The position numbers and the translations under genes were made by a program. From Archegozetes longisetosus (taxonomy: Eukaryota > Arthropoda > Arachnida > Sarcoptiformes > Trhypochthoniidae), in the NCBI GenBank assembly GCA_018873245.2, contig JAEMBT020000008.1, forward strand, positions 10,395,172-10,459,171: a stretch of DNA of 64,000 nucleotides, read 5' to 3'. This document shows positions 1 to 12,334 of this stretch, piece after piece. A model generated the notes under the pieces. That model was given only the letters and a program-made list of their open reading frames with translations. It was not told the origin of the DNA and made no database searches. Each line of letters opens with the position of its first letter. Position 1 is the first letter of the stretch.

Positions 1-2828
1 CAAAATGTTTTCATGTGAAAATTTCTGGACTAGATTTCGAGATTACTAACATTGAGTTTTGCCATAAGTTTGTGAAAAATGAAAACCAAGATTTTTTGAA
101 AATCGATATAATAAGTGATAAAAATATAATTGTTATGAATATTGAAAACCAAAGTTCAATTTGAAATATAGAGAGATAACTGAACAGAGGTTTAGTTCCT
201 GGTTGTATTTTACATGCGATATTTTCCAATTCTATGAATCCCAAATTGATTGTTGATTTTACATCTAATCCAAGTTTGTTCAGTCTTTCTTTATAATGAA
301 CTAATTGATTAGAGGTCGTAGCCATTAAAAATATTTGCGTTTGATTGAGGACTAAATTCTGTATGATATCATCCAATGTATCAGGTTCGGGACTTATTTT
401 TATTCTAGAATTTTAAAAATAGAATTTTTTTCTCAAACATTATGCGCAAATATTAAGTAATCTTTATTATCAGTGCAAAAATTTGAGAAACCTTTTATTA
501 TGACATTATAAAAATGAATGTATATGAATAGTTTTTGCATAGTTTAATATTGGTAATTTCAAAATATTAATAGTTTGGTACGTTCGTTCGACATTCATTT
601 GCTCTACAATGTATATGCTCGACAAGTAAAATTAAAATAAACAAAAATGATGCATTCTTATACTTTCCTACAGTTAAAAATAATGTACTCATTAGAAAAT
701 ATTAAAGTAGGAATAAACAGACAAAAATAGCTGAATAAAACCTTATTAATGCTTTGAATATTCAAATGTTTCCTGTTATTGAAATAATAGCCAAAAGTAT
801 GGTAGCATTGACTTATTGATACAAAGTAACTCATTCTTTACCTATCAGTTTCTGAGCGAAAAACTTGTATGTCTTCAATGTATAAACTATTCTGCTCTAA
901 CAATGAAACTGAATATTCGCTTAAAACCTCTGCATTTTGTATTATGAAACTTATGAATGGATTAAATATCTTTAAGTTTATTTGAAAGACTGAGAGCAAA
1001 GCTATTGGTCATAATTTCACATTAAAAGCTAAGCATTTTTATAGTCAGGTATGATAAAAATATTTTAAGTGTCTTAACTTTGTTATATAGTTAAGGAGGG
1101 ATTCTGATATGACACTGACCCAGCCCCATAGATGTGTATGAGCTAATTTTCTCTAGAATAATAAATCAAGCTAGCTTTTGAAATTCAGATTATTATAAAT
1201 ATCATTTAATAGAATTTGATCAAAATAAAAAGTTCGTGTATTAATTTTGATGTCCTTATTTATAAAGTATCATTTGAACTTTCAGAGTTCAAACACTCAA
1301 AAATTCATTGCAAGAAAATCACTAATGTCTTTTAACAGAGATCTTTAGTTGGTATAAAATTTTGGGAAAAAATTTGAAAAGATTTTCAACTTTCATTTAC
1401 ATAAAAAAGATTTAAAATATTTAGTCATTCTACAGTATACGCCACTCCATCCTACTACAATATACGCTACACCTAGAACTACCACAGTACTCACCACCCC
1501 TGGGCCTACTATAGTATATACCTTCACTTCATTCATTAATTAAATACACCATCTCTGAGCCCCAATTTATGCATTTTTATTGAATATAATATATGCAAAT
1601 AAATAATCAGATCAATGTTTTAAAAATATAAATACAATATAATGCAACTAAAGCTACCTATTACAGTATACTGAAAAAAGTTAAAGAGTACATTGCATTT
1701 TAATTTCTTCAAAAATTGAAGAAAATATCTGCGCATTACTGCAAATTTCTACAACGTTTTAGACCTAACCTGTCAAAACCTGATCTAATCTGTCCAGAAC
1801 AGACCTAACGTATCCAAACCTAACATAACCTAATCTACATAGCATACGTAACTCATCCAATCCACATAATCCACATAACCCACTTAACCCACCTAATCAA
1901 CCTAATCTGTTAAGTAGTATATACTATAGTAGGTCCAGGGGTGGCCTATAGTGTATTGGGATGTGATGGAGTATAATGTAGAATGGCCAAACATTTAGAA
2001 CAGATTTCGTCTCTTTAACTGTAGCGTCCCAAGAAATTCAATATAATGTTGAGAAAATGAAGATCTTAAGGGTGTAAAGCTTATTCTCTAACTCTCAAGG
2101 CGCCACATTTGAAAAGAAATTTTAAAATTTTATTTCCACTATAAGATTCAGTACAATATACTTATAAAATATTTTTTAGCAGAACAATATTTGAATCATA
2201 ACAAAACCTCAAGTTAAAAAATTTCTTGAAAATCTTAAATGGTTTTCTAGTAATAAAATTTTTAATTTTTAGGAACTTTAAGAGAAGTTAATAAGCGGAA
2301 TCATATTATTTTTAGCTAATCAATTAATATAAGAAATTTATTTAATAAATTCATATTCGGGGATCGAGTTCTATAGAGCCTCGGAACTCTCCCTATGCAT
2401 AATTTGTGCACAAAATTTGCGCAAGACTTGTATGACTAACATTTAACCTAAAGTTATAACCCATAACCTCGTACTCAGCCTTTCAAATATAGCTTTAATT
2501 AAAGATTTCCATTTATAAGTTTCATGATACAAAATGTTAAAATTTTTGTGCGAGCATTCAGAGTTCCTTGTAAGATCTTAAAATGCTTTTGTTTTTTGTT
2601 ATCAATTAAATGATTCAATACTTACAATGAATTTTGTCTAATAGCTAATTCTTTCAATAATATAACCATTGGACCACAGATTTCGTAGCGAGGAATAGTC
2701 TTATTTTCATTATAAATAACAAAAGGCTGTAAACTTATCGGTTGAAAAGTTATTGTTTTATTAATTGATGTATCATTTAGAAAGTTCTTTTCGTATCCAT
2801 TGAAAATTATACACTGTTTTGAAGACAT
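1..2828 (-). pseudogene. ionotropic receptor-like gene copy A (partial, frameshifted)
   Basis: Leftmost of four related minus-strand genes; it runs off the window. Exon 1 is 2828-2626 (starts MSSKQC, encodes the first part of the ligand-binding S1 lobe) and ends at a GTAAG donor. Exon 2 begins at 404 after a CTAG acceptor and encodes the end of S1, membrane segment M1 and the pore loop (FTNLWQNSM). About 11-13 it hits TGA directly after the codons for EIFT. The intact copy D has one more base here and reads on into M3, so this is a frameshift. Copy B carries the same deletion. The M3/S2 part and the last exon lie outside the window. Intron 1 is 2.2 kb, against 0.67 kb in B, partly because of a MITE at 1418-1997. 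Family: iGluR/IR ligand-gated cation channels of the plasma membrane. Ligand unknown. Confidence 0.75.
1418..1997. repeat. MITE with ~80-bp terminal inverted repeats in intron of copy A
   Basis: The segment at about 1418-1522 is the reverse complement, with mismatches, of about 1915-1997. Both arms contain a cattcta start, a tactatagtatata stretch and a cc-ctgg-cctac core. The interior (1740-1910) is a degenerate run of cctaacc/cctaat-like words. I see no coding capacity, so it is probably a non-autonomous DNA transposon. Target duplication and superfamily could not be settled. Confidence 0.6.
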
Positions 2829-3475
2829 GTTTGATAAACTCAGATAAATGTATTTTTAAGAGTTGAAATAACATTCACTAAGTCTTTCGGAGTTCAAATC
2901 TTTGAGTTAATTCAAGATTTTGTACTAAAGATTTGTAACTCAACGTTTAATTCATAGCTCTCAATTCATGTAAAGTAATGAATTTCTCATTAACAATCAA
3001 AATAGTCTATAAAATTGAAAATTACATGAATATCATCAGTGCTTAAGTATGAAATTGTTTGTTAAGACAGATCAACACTTAAACATCCTTTCGAAAATTC
3101 AAAAATCGATTTAAGTGTTTTGAATAGATAAGAACGAAAACTAAATCTACGTAATTTCTAAAAGTTTTTTTAATCAATCATTTAACAACCATTTCATATA
3201 AAAACAAATATTTGAATAATAATAGTGACCGAAAAGCTGGATTGCTGTCATATCAAGATACTATACAATTGTAAATACACTCGTTTTAATGAAATTTTAC
3301 TCGTTATGTCAACTATCAAGGATAAAATCGATAAATAACCAAAACCCCATACACCTTTATGCAAAGTTGAAGCTAAGATATGTCTCATTGAGTAAAAAAT
3401 TATTGATTGTATCAGGGTTCTGTTGATTGTGCAGACTTTAATAATTCAGTATGGCTTTAGTGGGAGATCCTACAG

Positions 3476-4012
3476 AGTTATAGAAAGGCAACTAGGTCAA
3501 AAATTATAAGACATTCTTAGAGCGATGGTTAGCAAACAAAGCACTGTTGTCAGTGCAAAAACGACCTCAGAACTATCAGATGCTGTGCACATATAATGGC
3601 AGTGCTCTAGTACCTCGGATATGGCAGATACCTATCTGAGATCAAATCATCAGGTAGGCAATTTGATGATTTTTTCAAAGATTTTACCTATCAGGATAGC
3701 ACTGACACAGGTTAATTATTTTAACCTTTTAGTTTGTATTTTATTTATAGTTTTGGTTTTAGTTTTACGCTTCCTTCGGGTTTACCTCCACGTGGTAGGA
3801 AGCGGGCAACACAAAAGTTATATTTTTGTGGCTAAAATCCGAAAAAATTGATTTTTAACATAAGGCGATTTTCCCTCATAACTCGAAAACTATTGATTTT
3901 GGTAAAAAGTCCCTAAAGATTTTTATGTTCAGCGTCAAAAGACCTTTAAAATGATATGTCATCAAAATTGGACGGGGCCCAGTGGTTCATAGGAAAATAT
4001 TGGTCTCCTTTG
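3476..4012 (+). repeat. dispersed repeat, copy 1 (plus orientation)
   Basis: About 530 bp inserted in the copy A-copy B spacer. The matching spacer between B and C shows the uninterrupted order, with gggagatcctaca followed closely by gttatggatgtttc. The insert is homologous to the reverse complement of the element at 7264-8052; for example both contain the words for ccttcgggtttacctccacgtgg. The end near 4012 resembles the ggataatattttt terminus of that element and the other end looks truncated. The 76-codon open frame inside is not conserved and is not called as a gene. Confidence 0.6.
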
Positions 4013-4318
4013 TTCAAATGTTATGGATGTTTCAAATACTGCGATTTTGGGGATTTTATCGTCATTGGAAGTTAAGACTCCAAATCTGAAACATCAATAC
4101 TATAAAAATTTACATTTAAACCCCTTATTACTCTATTTGAATAGAAGTTTCATTTCCCCGAATATTTGATACATGAAAAAGAAACTGTAATAAATGAAAA
4201 ATCTCAACTCTGACGATAAGGTGGTTTGGTTGGGTATCTTTTGCATCAATTTAGGTATTCTTCGAAATGAATCACATACTGAATAATTAAATGATATGGT
4301 GAAATGATAATAAATACG

Positions 4319-6652
4319 TTAAATACTGTAAACTTGGTATCTTAATTTCTCAGTTTCGCGAGCAGATTTGAACATTTGGTTCAATGAGTGAATCATATAT
4401 TCAACCATTATAGCAAGGATAGAGATGAAAACCCCAAAAATCAATAAATAAAATATATCGTTAAGATATAATAGTGATAAATCTTCATATTTATAAACAT
4501 CAAATTTAGTGACTTCATCAATATCTCCTTTGAAACCATGAAATCGAAGTATATCTTGATTCCAGTGAGAATAAATTCCAGATTCTCTCGTTATCAAAAC
4601 ACTTGAAAAATAAAATAAGAAAATAGTTTGTAAAAATTTATTGTGTTGAGAACGTCAAAGTCCAGTAGTGGTGAGGTTAGCTTCAGAAAATCTTGACACT
4701 TCAACAAGTGGAGACTCATTGTTTTTGATAAAACAATCGTCTGAGTATCAAATTCATTATTAAATTTTTCCAAAGTAAAAATTAAAAATTAATAGTGATA
4801 ATTATGAAACTGATGTACAAGAAAGTCACTTATTCAGTTCTCCTAAAAAATTATTTAATTGTAAGGTCTTAAAAAGAACTTACATTTCATTTAGACTTTG
4901 CAGAACTTTATGATCAATATTAGTATTGACGGGAATAAAATATGGCAAATATCCACCACCATCTTTAGAAACATGTAGACTACTTATAAAATTTTTATCT
5001 TTATTCTCAATCAATTTTGCCAAAAGCCCTAAACAAAAAAAGAGTGTCAATTTGTTGAGCACGAAAGCGTATTCACCAGTCTGTAGTTTTTCAATTAAAT
5101 TTGTGTGAAAATTTTCAGTTTTCCATGATTCCAATGGAACAGTTTCTAAACGAGAATTAAAATTTTGAGCCATATCTGAATCTTCTTTCAAAGCAAACTG
5201 AACTATAGGGGTGTCGTCATAAGCTAAAATTTTACATCTTTTCTATGATATAAGTCGTCCCATGAATCAATTATGACTTCAGGTATAGCTTTGATCATAT
5301 AATCTAATAGATATGTACAAAAACCTATAGATAAACCCATGGTTGAGAAAAGCCAAACACCAATTATTAATTTTTCCCAAAATGTTTTTATGTGAAAATT
5401 TCTGAACTAGATTTCGAGATTACTAACATTGAGTTTTGCCATAAGTTTGTGAAAAATGAAAACCAAGATTTTTTGAAAATCGATATAATAAGTGATAAAA
5501 ATATGATTGTTATGAATATTGAAAACCAAAGTTCAATTTGAAATATAGAGAAATAACTGAACAGAGGTTTAGTTCCTGGTTGTATTTTACATGCTATGTT
5601 TCCCAACTCAACATATCCTAAATTAATTGTTGGTTTGAAATCGAAATCGAAATTATTCAATTTTTCTCTATAGTGAAAGAATTGAGTCGCAGTAGTAGGC
5701 ATTAAAGATATTTCCATTGGATCTTGAGCTAAATTTAATATGAAGTCAGACAATGATTCAGGTTCTGGCTTTAGTTTCAATCTAGAATTAAAAAATTGAA
5801 ATTTTAACGAATATTTTGCCCAAAATATTAAAAAATTTTTATCTTCAGTGCAAAAGTTCTATAAAACCTATTCCTTCGTTGTGGCTCTAGAAAGATGGAT
5901 ATAGGTGCGCATAGTTTATAAAAGATTATTGTTTTGATAATAATTTAAATAACACGGATATGCACATTGTTTTATCTCTTTGATATTAGTTTGAATAAAA
6001 GGGTGTATACAGTTATTGTAGCGTTTTAATGTTTATAATTTCAAAGGGTTTGGTTCATTTACTCGACAAGTTTTGCCCGACATGTACAATTAAGAGAAAC
6101 ATAAACGATGCGACTTTTTACTTATCTGCGTTTAAGAATCATTTAATCATTAGAAAACACCAAAATATGAATAACCATAATTAGTAAATGAGTTTAGTGA
6201 AATATCAAATTATTATTGCATCAAGGATCCAAAATATTTCTTTTAAGAATGTGATTTGAATTGAGGGCCTGTGCCGATCTAGCTTATATTTGAATTCACA
6301 ATAGTTATACATTTTTATCCGATTACGTTTAGGGAATTCAATTAGGTTTACGGGTGATATATGAAAAAATTTTTAGAAACATTTTTCTTTTTCAGTCTTA
6401 AACTTTAAAGCTTACTTTATTATTATCAAATATATTATTCAATACTCACAATGATTTTTGTCTAATAGCCAGTTCTTTCAATAACATAATCATTGGACCA
6501 CAAACTTTGTAGTAAGGAGCTGTCTTATTTTCATTATAAATAACAAAAGGACGCAAACTTATCGGTAGAAAAGTTATTGTTTTATTAATAGATGAATCAT
6601 TCAGTAAATTTTTTACATATCCATCGAAAATTATGCAGTGTTTTGAAGACAT
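4319..6652 (-). pseudogene. ionotropic receptor-like gene copy B (two frameshifts)
   Basis: Three exons on the minus strand: 6652-6450, 5781-4884 and 4601-4319, with canonical donors (GTGAGT, GTAAGT) and acceptors (CTAG, CAAG) at the same places as in intact copy D. Exon 1 encodes the start of S1 (ITFLPISLRPFVIYNENK). Exon 2 encodes the end of S1, M1, pore loop, M3 and most of S2 (DGGGYLPYFIPVN). Exon 3 encodes the end of S2 (RESGIYSHWNQDIL) and the last membrane segment. Two one-base deletions relative to D break exon 2: one after EIF near 5388 (shared with copy A), the other near 5228 after RKDVK. The gene therefore cannot encode a full receptor, although splice sites and the terminal exon are preserved, so the decay looks recent. 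Confidence 0.8.
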
Positions 6653-7263
6653 CTTTCACAAACTCAGATAAATGTATTTTTAAGAAGAGTTGAGTTAACA
6701 TTCGCTAAGTTTTCAGAGATCACGTCTCTGAGTTAGTCCAAGATTTTTCACTAAAAATATGTAACTCAATATTTAATTCGAAGTTCTCAATTCGTATTAG
6801 GCAATGAATATCTCATTGTTGATCAAAAAGCCTATAAATTAGGAGACTTGTAAGAATACCTACATAACCTAAGTGAGAAGTCGTTGTTAAGACAGATCTG
6901 CACTTAAAAAACTTTTCGAAATTTCAAAGTTCATTTTATGTGTTTTTAATAGGTATGAACGAATGTTAAATAGATGTATTTTCAAAATGTTTTATCAGTC
7001 AATCATTTAACAACCGTTTTAGCAACAAACAAATATTTGAATAATAACAGTGACTATAAAGCTTGATTGCTGTCGTATCAAGATACTATACAATTGTAAA
7101 TATAATCGTTTTAATGAAATTTGCTCATAATGTTAACAATCGATGATAAAATCGACAAAAAACAAAAACTCAAAGCATTTTCATGTAAATTTGAAGCTAG
7201 GATCTTTCTCTTGATCAATAAAAGATTGTTGATTGCATCAGTGTTGTGATGATTGTGTAAAGG

Positions 7264-8052
7264 AGGATAATATTTTTCTATGGATACCTGGGCTCAGTCC
7301 GATTTTGATGAGCGGCATATCATTTGAAAGATCTTTTAATGCTGAACACAAAAGTCTTTAGGTACTTTTTACCAAAATCAATAGTTTTCAAGTTATGAGA
7401 GAAAACCACCTTATGTTAAAAATCGATTTTTTCGGGTTTTTGGCCACAAAAATATAACTTTTGTGTTGCCCGCTCCCTACCACGTGAAGGTAAACCCGAA
7501 GGGAGCATAAAAATTAAACCAGAACTATAAATAAAATACAAACTAAAATGTTAAAATAATTAATCTGTGTCAGTGCTATCAGGATAGACAGAATGTTTTA
7601 AAAAATCATCAAATTGTCCACCCGGTGACGTAACTCGGATAGGTACATGCCATATACGAGATACCACAGAACTGTCATTATATGTGCACAGCACCCGACA
7701 GTTCTGAGGCCATTTTTGCGCTGATAACAGTATTCAATTATTGCATTGGTTCCCTTTGCGAATCATTACTGGAGGCACTTTGCCAGACTTAGAAAGTCAG
7801 TAGCCCCCTAGAGGCTTCATCTATGGTGAGCATCTAATTCTGCTTGACAAGACCTTTCTAAAGATATATATATTAATATTATAAAAGTTTTGGTCTTGTA
7901 ATGCCTGAATTTGTAATAACCGTCCCATATCTTTTGGAGCTTATAACTCGGAAATGGAATGAGATAGACTATAAGTTGTATATATATTTCGACCCAGGGA
8001 AGTGAGATCTATCCAAGGAAACCTAAGTCAGCTGAGCCTAAAAATATTATCC
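7264..8052 (-). mobile_element. non-autonomous DNA transposon, dispersed repeat copy 2
   Basis: About 790 bp with short terminal inverted repeats: aggataatatttttct at the left and the reverse complement of aaaaatattatcct at the right. It sits in the B-C spacer at a point where the A-B spacer is uninterrupted (gattgtg followed by ctttaataat). Part of it matches the element at 3476-4012 in the opposite orientation, and a third relative lies near 55.7 kb. The insertion sites of copies 1 and 2 are different, so the two were inserted independently and not co-duplicated with the receptor genes. No transposase frame is visible. Confidence 0.6.
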
Positions 8053-8301
8053 TGCTTTAATAATCCAGCATGAATTTAGTGGGAGATCCTACACCTTTAA
8101 ACTGCAATTAACGTTATGGATGTTTCAAATACTGCAATTTTGATGAATTATGTAATCATTAGAAGTTCTGGTGCTATGACTCCAAATCTGAAATATCAAT
8201 GCAATTAAACTTCATATTAGAATTTCTTATTAACCGATTTGAATAGGGTTCATTTCCCGTAATTTTAATACATGGGAAAGAAACTGTAATAAACGAAAAT
8301 C

Positions 8302-9686
8302 TCAATTAGGATGACAAGGATAGCTCGAATGAACATGTTTTGCACCAATAAAGATATTCCTCAAAAATGAATTAAAATACATTAAATACTGAAAACTTGG
8401 AATTCTTCTATCACTCAATTTCTCAGTTATGCGAGTAGGTTTGAACATTTGATTCAATGAGTAAATCAGATATTCAACCATAACAGATATAATAGAGATC
8501 GAAATTCGAAAAATCAATAAGCGATAAATCTTCATATTTATAGATATCATATTTAACGATTTCATTGATGTCTCCTTTGAAACGATAAACTCGAAGCATC
8601 TCTTGATTCCAATGATAATAAATATCAGATTCACGGGAGATCAAAATTATCAATCCGGAAAAGGTGTCATCAAAAGTATTTTAAACAATAATTGAATCGT
8701 TTATATAAGAAAGGGATAAGTGAGCGCTTTAAAATCTGTCACTTACGCTGTTCTTACTAAAAATAATTTCATTTACGGTTTTGAAGGACAAACTTACATT
8801 TCACATAAGCTTTGAAGAACTCTTTGATCAATTTCACTATTAATGGGCCTGAAATACGCCAAATACCCGCCACCGTCTTTAGAAACATATAAACTTTTTC
8901 TAAAATCTTTATCTCTATTCTCAGTAATTTTTGCCAAAATTTCCAGAATAAAATTATTGCCACTTTGTTGTGTACGAACGCATATTCACCAGTTTGTAAT
9001 TTTCAATCAAATCAATGTTAAAAGATTTGTCATTTCTCCATTATTTCATTGGAACACTTATTAAACTAGAATTAAAACTCCGAGCCATATCTGAACTTTC
9101 ATTCAAAGCAAATTGAACCATAGGAATATCGTCATATACTATTATTTTTACATCTTTTCTCTGGTATAAGTCATCCCATGAATCAATTATGGCATCAGGT
9201 ATAGCTTTGATCATATAATTCAATAGATATGTGCAAATTCCTATAGATAAACCCATAGTTGAGAAAAGCCAAACATCAATTATTAATTTTTGACATAATG
9301 CTTTTATGTCAAAAATTACTGGGACTAGATTTCGAGATTACTAACATTGAGTTTTGCCATAAGTTTGTGGAAAATGAAAACCAAGATTTTTTTATAATCG
9401 ATATTATAAGCGATAAAAATATAATTGTCATCAATATTGAAAACCAAAGTTCAATTTGAAAAATAGCAAAATAACTGAATAGTGGTTTAGTTCCTATTTG
9501 TATTTTACATGCTATGTTTCCGAGGTCAATGAATCCTAAATGGATTGTTGATTTTATTTCTAAATCTAAGTTGTTCAGCTTTTCCTTATAGTGAAGGAAT
9601 TGAGTCGCAGTAGTAGGCATTAAAAATATTGAGCTAAATTATATATGAAGTCAGACAATGATTCAGGTTCTGGCTTTAGTTTCAAT
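8302..9686 (-). pseudogene. ionotropic receptor-like gene copy C (exon 1 missing, several lesions)
   Basis: Exon 2 homology runs 9686-8798 and exon 3 homology about 8640-8302. Relative to copy D, an extra C near 9325 shifts frame after SSPS. A short deletion lies near 9630, upstream of MPTTATQF. In exon 3 a deletion near 8520 removes most of the last membrane segment after EDLSL. The exon 3 acceptor AG is also lost (ggattgat in place of TTTCAAG). Upstream, intron-like sequence continues to about 10.1 kb and is then interrupted by a hAT transposon. No counterpart of exon 1 could be found between that transposon and 14 kb. This is a dead receptor. Confidence 0.75.
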
Positions 9687-10122
9687 CTAGAATTAAAAAA
9701 TTGAAATTTTAACGAATGTTTTTCCCTAAATATTAAACAATTTTTATTCTCAGTGTAAAAGTTTGATAAAACCTATTCTTTTATTGTGACTAGAAAAATT
9801 GAAATAGGCGTGCATAGTTTATATATTGTTTTGATAATGACTTAAATAATATGGGTATACACACGTTTTTATCGCTTTGATATTATTTTGAATAGAATGG
9901 GTGTGCACAGATTTTTATCGTTTAGATCCTAAAAATATCGATAAAAAGGGTTTATAAAGTTTTTTTTTATAGTTTTATTGTTAATAATTTCTAAAGGTCA
10001 TGGTTAGTTTGCTCGAAATTCATTTATTTGACGAGTTATTCGCCTTACATGTACAATTAATAGAGTTTATTTTCTAGTTGTCAATCCTTAAAACTGAGAA
10101 TTTGTATATTTGATTAAATAAA

Positions 10123-12326
10123 TAGTGAAGAACAAAAGCTCGTTCGACACGAGCTTGAGCTTATAATAAAAAACTATTTTTCAACAAAATTTTTTTATTT
10201 ACCAGTCATGAAAAAGCGATAAGTAAAATGATTTTATCAGTACTTTTCTGTTTGAAAATAAGAATTAAAAGAATTTAAGCACATGACAGATCGAATTGAA
10301 TTTTCTGACAATTTATTGCGTTTTCTAGTTATCAAATCACCAGCTTTTGAGAAAATTCGTTCACTTGGGACACTTGTTGCTGGAATACATAATATATCAA
10401 AAGCAAAATTTGATAAGCAAGGAAACGAATTTTCATGTGTTTTCCACCAATTAATCAAATCAGTTTTCTCAGGTTCTTGTGCGAGATTGAAGTATTCGTC
10501 TATTTCTTCATTATCTTCTACTCTTCGTTTCTTATAGATTTTTCGCCACAACGAAGAGCCAGAATCCTTTTCATTGTTATTTTCATTCGGTTTAGGCTTT
10601 GAATATTTCATTTGAAACTCTTCAACAAATGAATTTCTAACTTTTTTGAGTTCAGTATTTTCGAGGATTTCTTTCAAATATTTAATATTTAGTCTGGGGT
10701 CCAAAATTACAGCGAATAGCTTATGTTGTCTTTTAGGCGTATACTATATTTGTTGAGCTTCTGATACATTTTTTGAATGCAGTCTTCAAAATTTTGAATA
10801 TTTGAATTTTTAGAGCTTAACATATAATGTGAAAGAGCATTAAAAACGGGTAAAACAATACAAATACTTGAACTTTTCTGAGTTGAGAGATCTTTAGTTG
10901 TTTCGTAAAATGGTTTCAAATATTCACAAATAATATCCAAAGTTTTCCAATCACTTTCAGATATGTAGCAATTTTTAAATTCTGAGTCATTTTCAGACAT
11001 AATTTGTATAACTCTTTTCATTTTGAGGCCCCTCTCTATCATTTCATACGTTGAATTCCATCTAATATAAGTATCACGTTTGAGCACAAGAGGGTTAAGT
11101 TTTAGAGCTTTTGCTGTTTCTTCGAAAGTTTGTTGTTTTTTTTGAAGAAGACTTAATAACGCTTCCGAGATTACGCAAATTAGAAAGAGTTTTAGAAATA
11201 TCTTTAATGCCATCATTGATAGACAAGTTAAGTATATGACCAAAACATGGAAAATGCACTACTTTTTTCTGGTTTAAATCGTTTTCGAGCATTGAATTAA
11301 AAAGTTTTATGCCCTTTTTATTATTTGATGCGTTGTCAGTAGTAATGGATATAATTTTATGCAAGATTTCATATTCATTTAACGTGTTCAAAAGAGTTTG
11401 TTTTACCTGTTCTTCACTATGAGGATGTGGTACGAGACAAAATTCAATTAAAACACTACTTAGTTTTCTTGTATTGTCTATGAAGTGAGAAGTTATTGCT
11501 AAATGAGGCCTGTTAGTAGAAGACGTCCAGATATCAGTAGTTAAAGCTATTTTCGTCTTTAAATCCAGAAATATATTTTTTAACTTAAGTTTAGATTCTT
11601 TAAAGTTAAGCATTATATCACGTTGAATTGTAATTCTGGATGGTATTTGCAGATCTTTATTGATGTCCAGCAATAACTTCTTAAAATCTGATTCTTCCAC
11701 AGTAGAAAAAGGATGACATCCATTGACTATAAAATTTATCAAATTTTGTCTGAAATTGAGTTTCTTTTCACTTGACTTAAAGAAATCCTTAATTTTGAGT
11801 TGTTCACAATTCAAACGATGCTTTGAGACATGGTTTTTAAGTATATTACTCGAAACTGACCTTTCATAGGATTGATCACAATTTTTGCAAATTAATCTTT
11901 TCTCATTCAAGTTGAAATGGTCATTACGATTAAATTTCACTTTTTCTTTAGAGTCTGAATCTTTTTATTTCTTGGTCAGAACATAATTCAATATTATCTT
12001 CACTTAAAGTTATCATTTTTTATGTTTAAATCAAATAATAGACAACGAAATGATTGAATAAAAATTTCATTTTCGTAAATATAAGTTCACTCAAACAATA
12101 AGGATTAAAATGGATTAAAAACTAGCCTTGAGTTTTGTGAAATCAGAGTTTAGCAGAAAGTGTCTTAAGTCAACTGATAAGAAAATTCCTTGAATATTTT
12201 GTTTTCAAATCTAAGTATTAAGAAATTTTGAAACTCTTAAGCTCAAGGCTACGAGCTTGAGCTTGAGCTTAAGCTCAGCTCAGCTTAGCTCGGCTCAAGC
12301 TCAAGCTTAGCTTTTGTTCTTCACTT
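10123..12326 (-). mobile_element. hAT transposon, 2.2 kb, with 8-bp target duplication
   Basis: The element is bounded by imperfect inverted termini: tagtgaagaacaaaagct at 10123 and the reverse complement of agcttttgttcttcactt ending at 12326. The 8-bp direct repeat TAAATAAA flanks it at 10115-10122 and 12327-12334, the target-site length typical of hAT elements. Subterminal zones are packed with GAGCTT/AAGCTC words, densest at 12240-12315; such clusters are usual transposase-binding regions in hAT elements (inference). It carries one minus-strand transposase relic. Confidence 0.9.
10237..12018 (-). pseudogene. hAT-family transposase (frameshifted)
   Basis: Read on the minus strand the relic shows the hAT domain order. 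First comes a BED-type zinc finger (CKNCDQSYERS then LKNHVSKH), near 11890-11810. The RNase H-like core has TTDIWTSS and TTDNASNN, placing the two expected Asp residues, followed by HFPCFGHILNL and RDTYIRWNSTYEM. The C-terminal dimerisation domain has INWWKTHE and IPATSVPSERIFSKAG (near 10430-10320). The protein is split over at least three frames. There is a shift near 11970 after the likely start at 12018, one near 11160 and one near 10715 where the frame reaches a stop just before the V-I-L-D-P-R motif. No functional transposase can be made. It is close to the family's normal size if the shifts are ignored. Confidence 0.88.
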
Positions 12327-12334
12327 TAAATAAA

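Noticed and set aside
1740..1910. Telomere-like cctaacc repeats
   Set aside because: Words are irregular, interspersed with other sequence and enclosed by the inverted termini of a MITE, so this is not a (TTAGG)n tract.
3621..3851. 76-codon plus-strand frame
   Set aside because: Lies in a dispersed repeat, is not conserved in the homologous copy at 7264-8052 and shows no domain.
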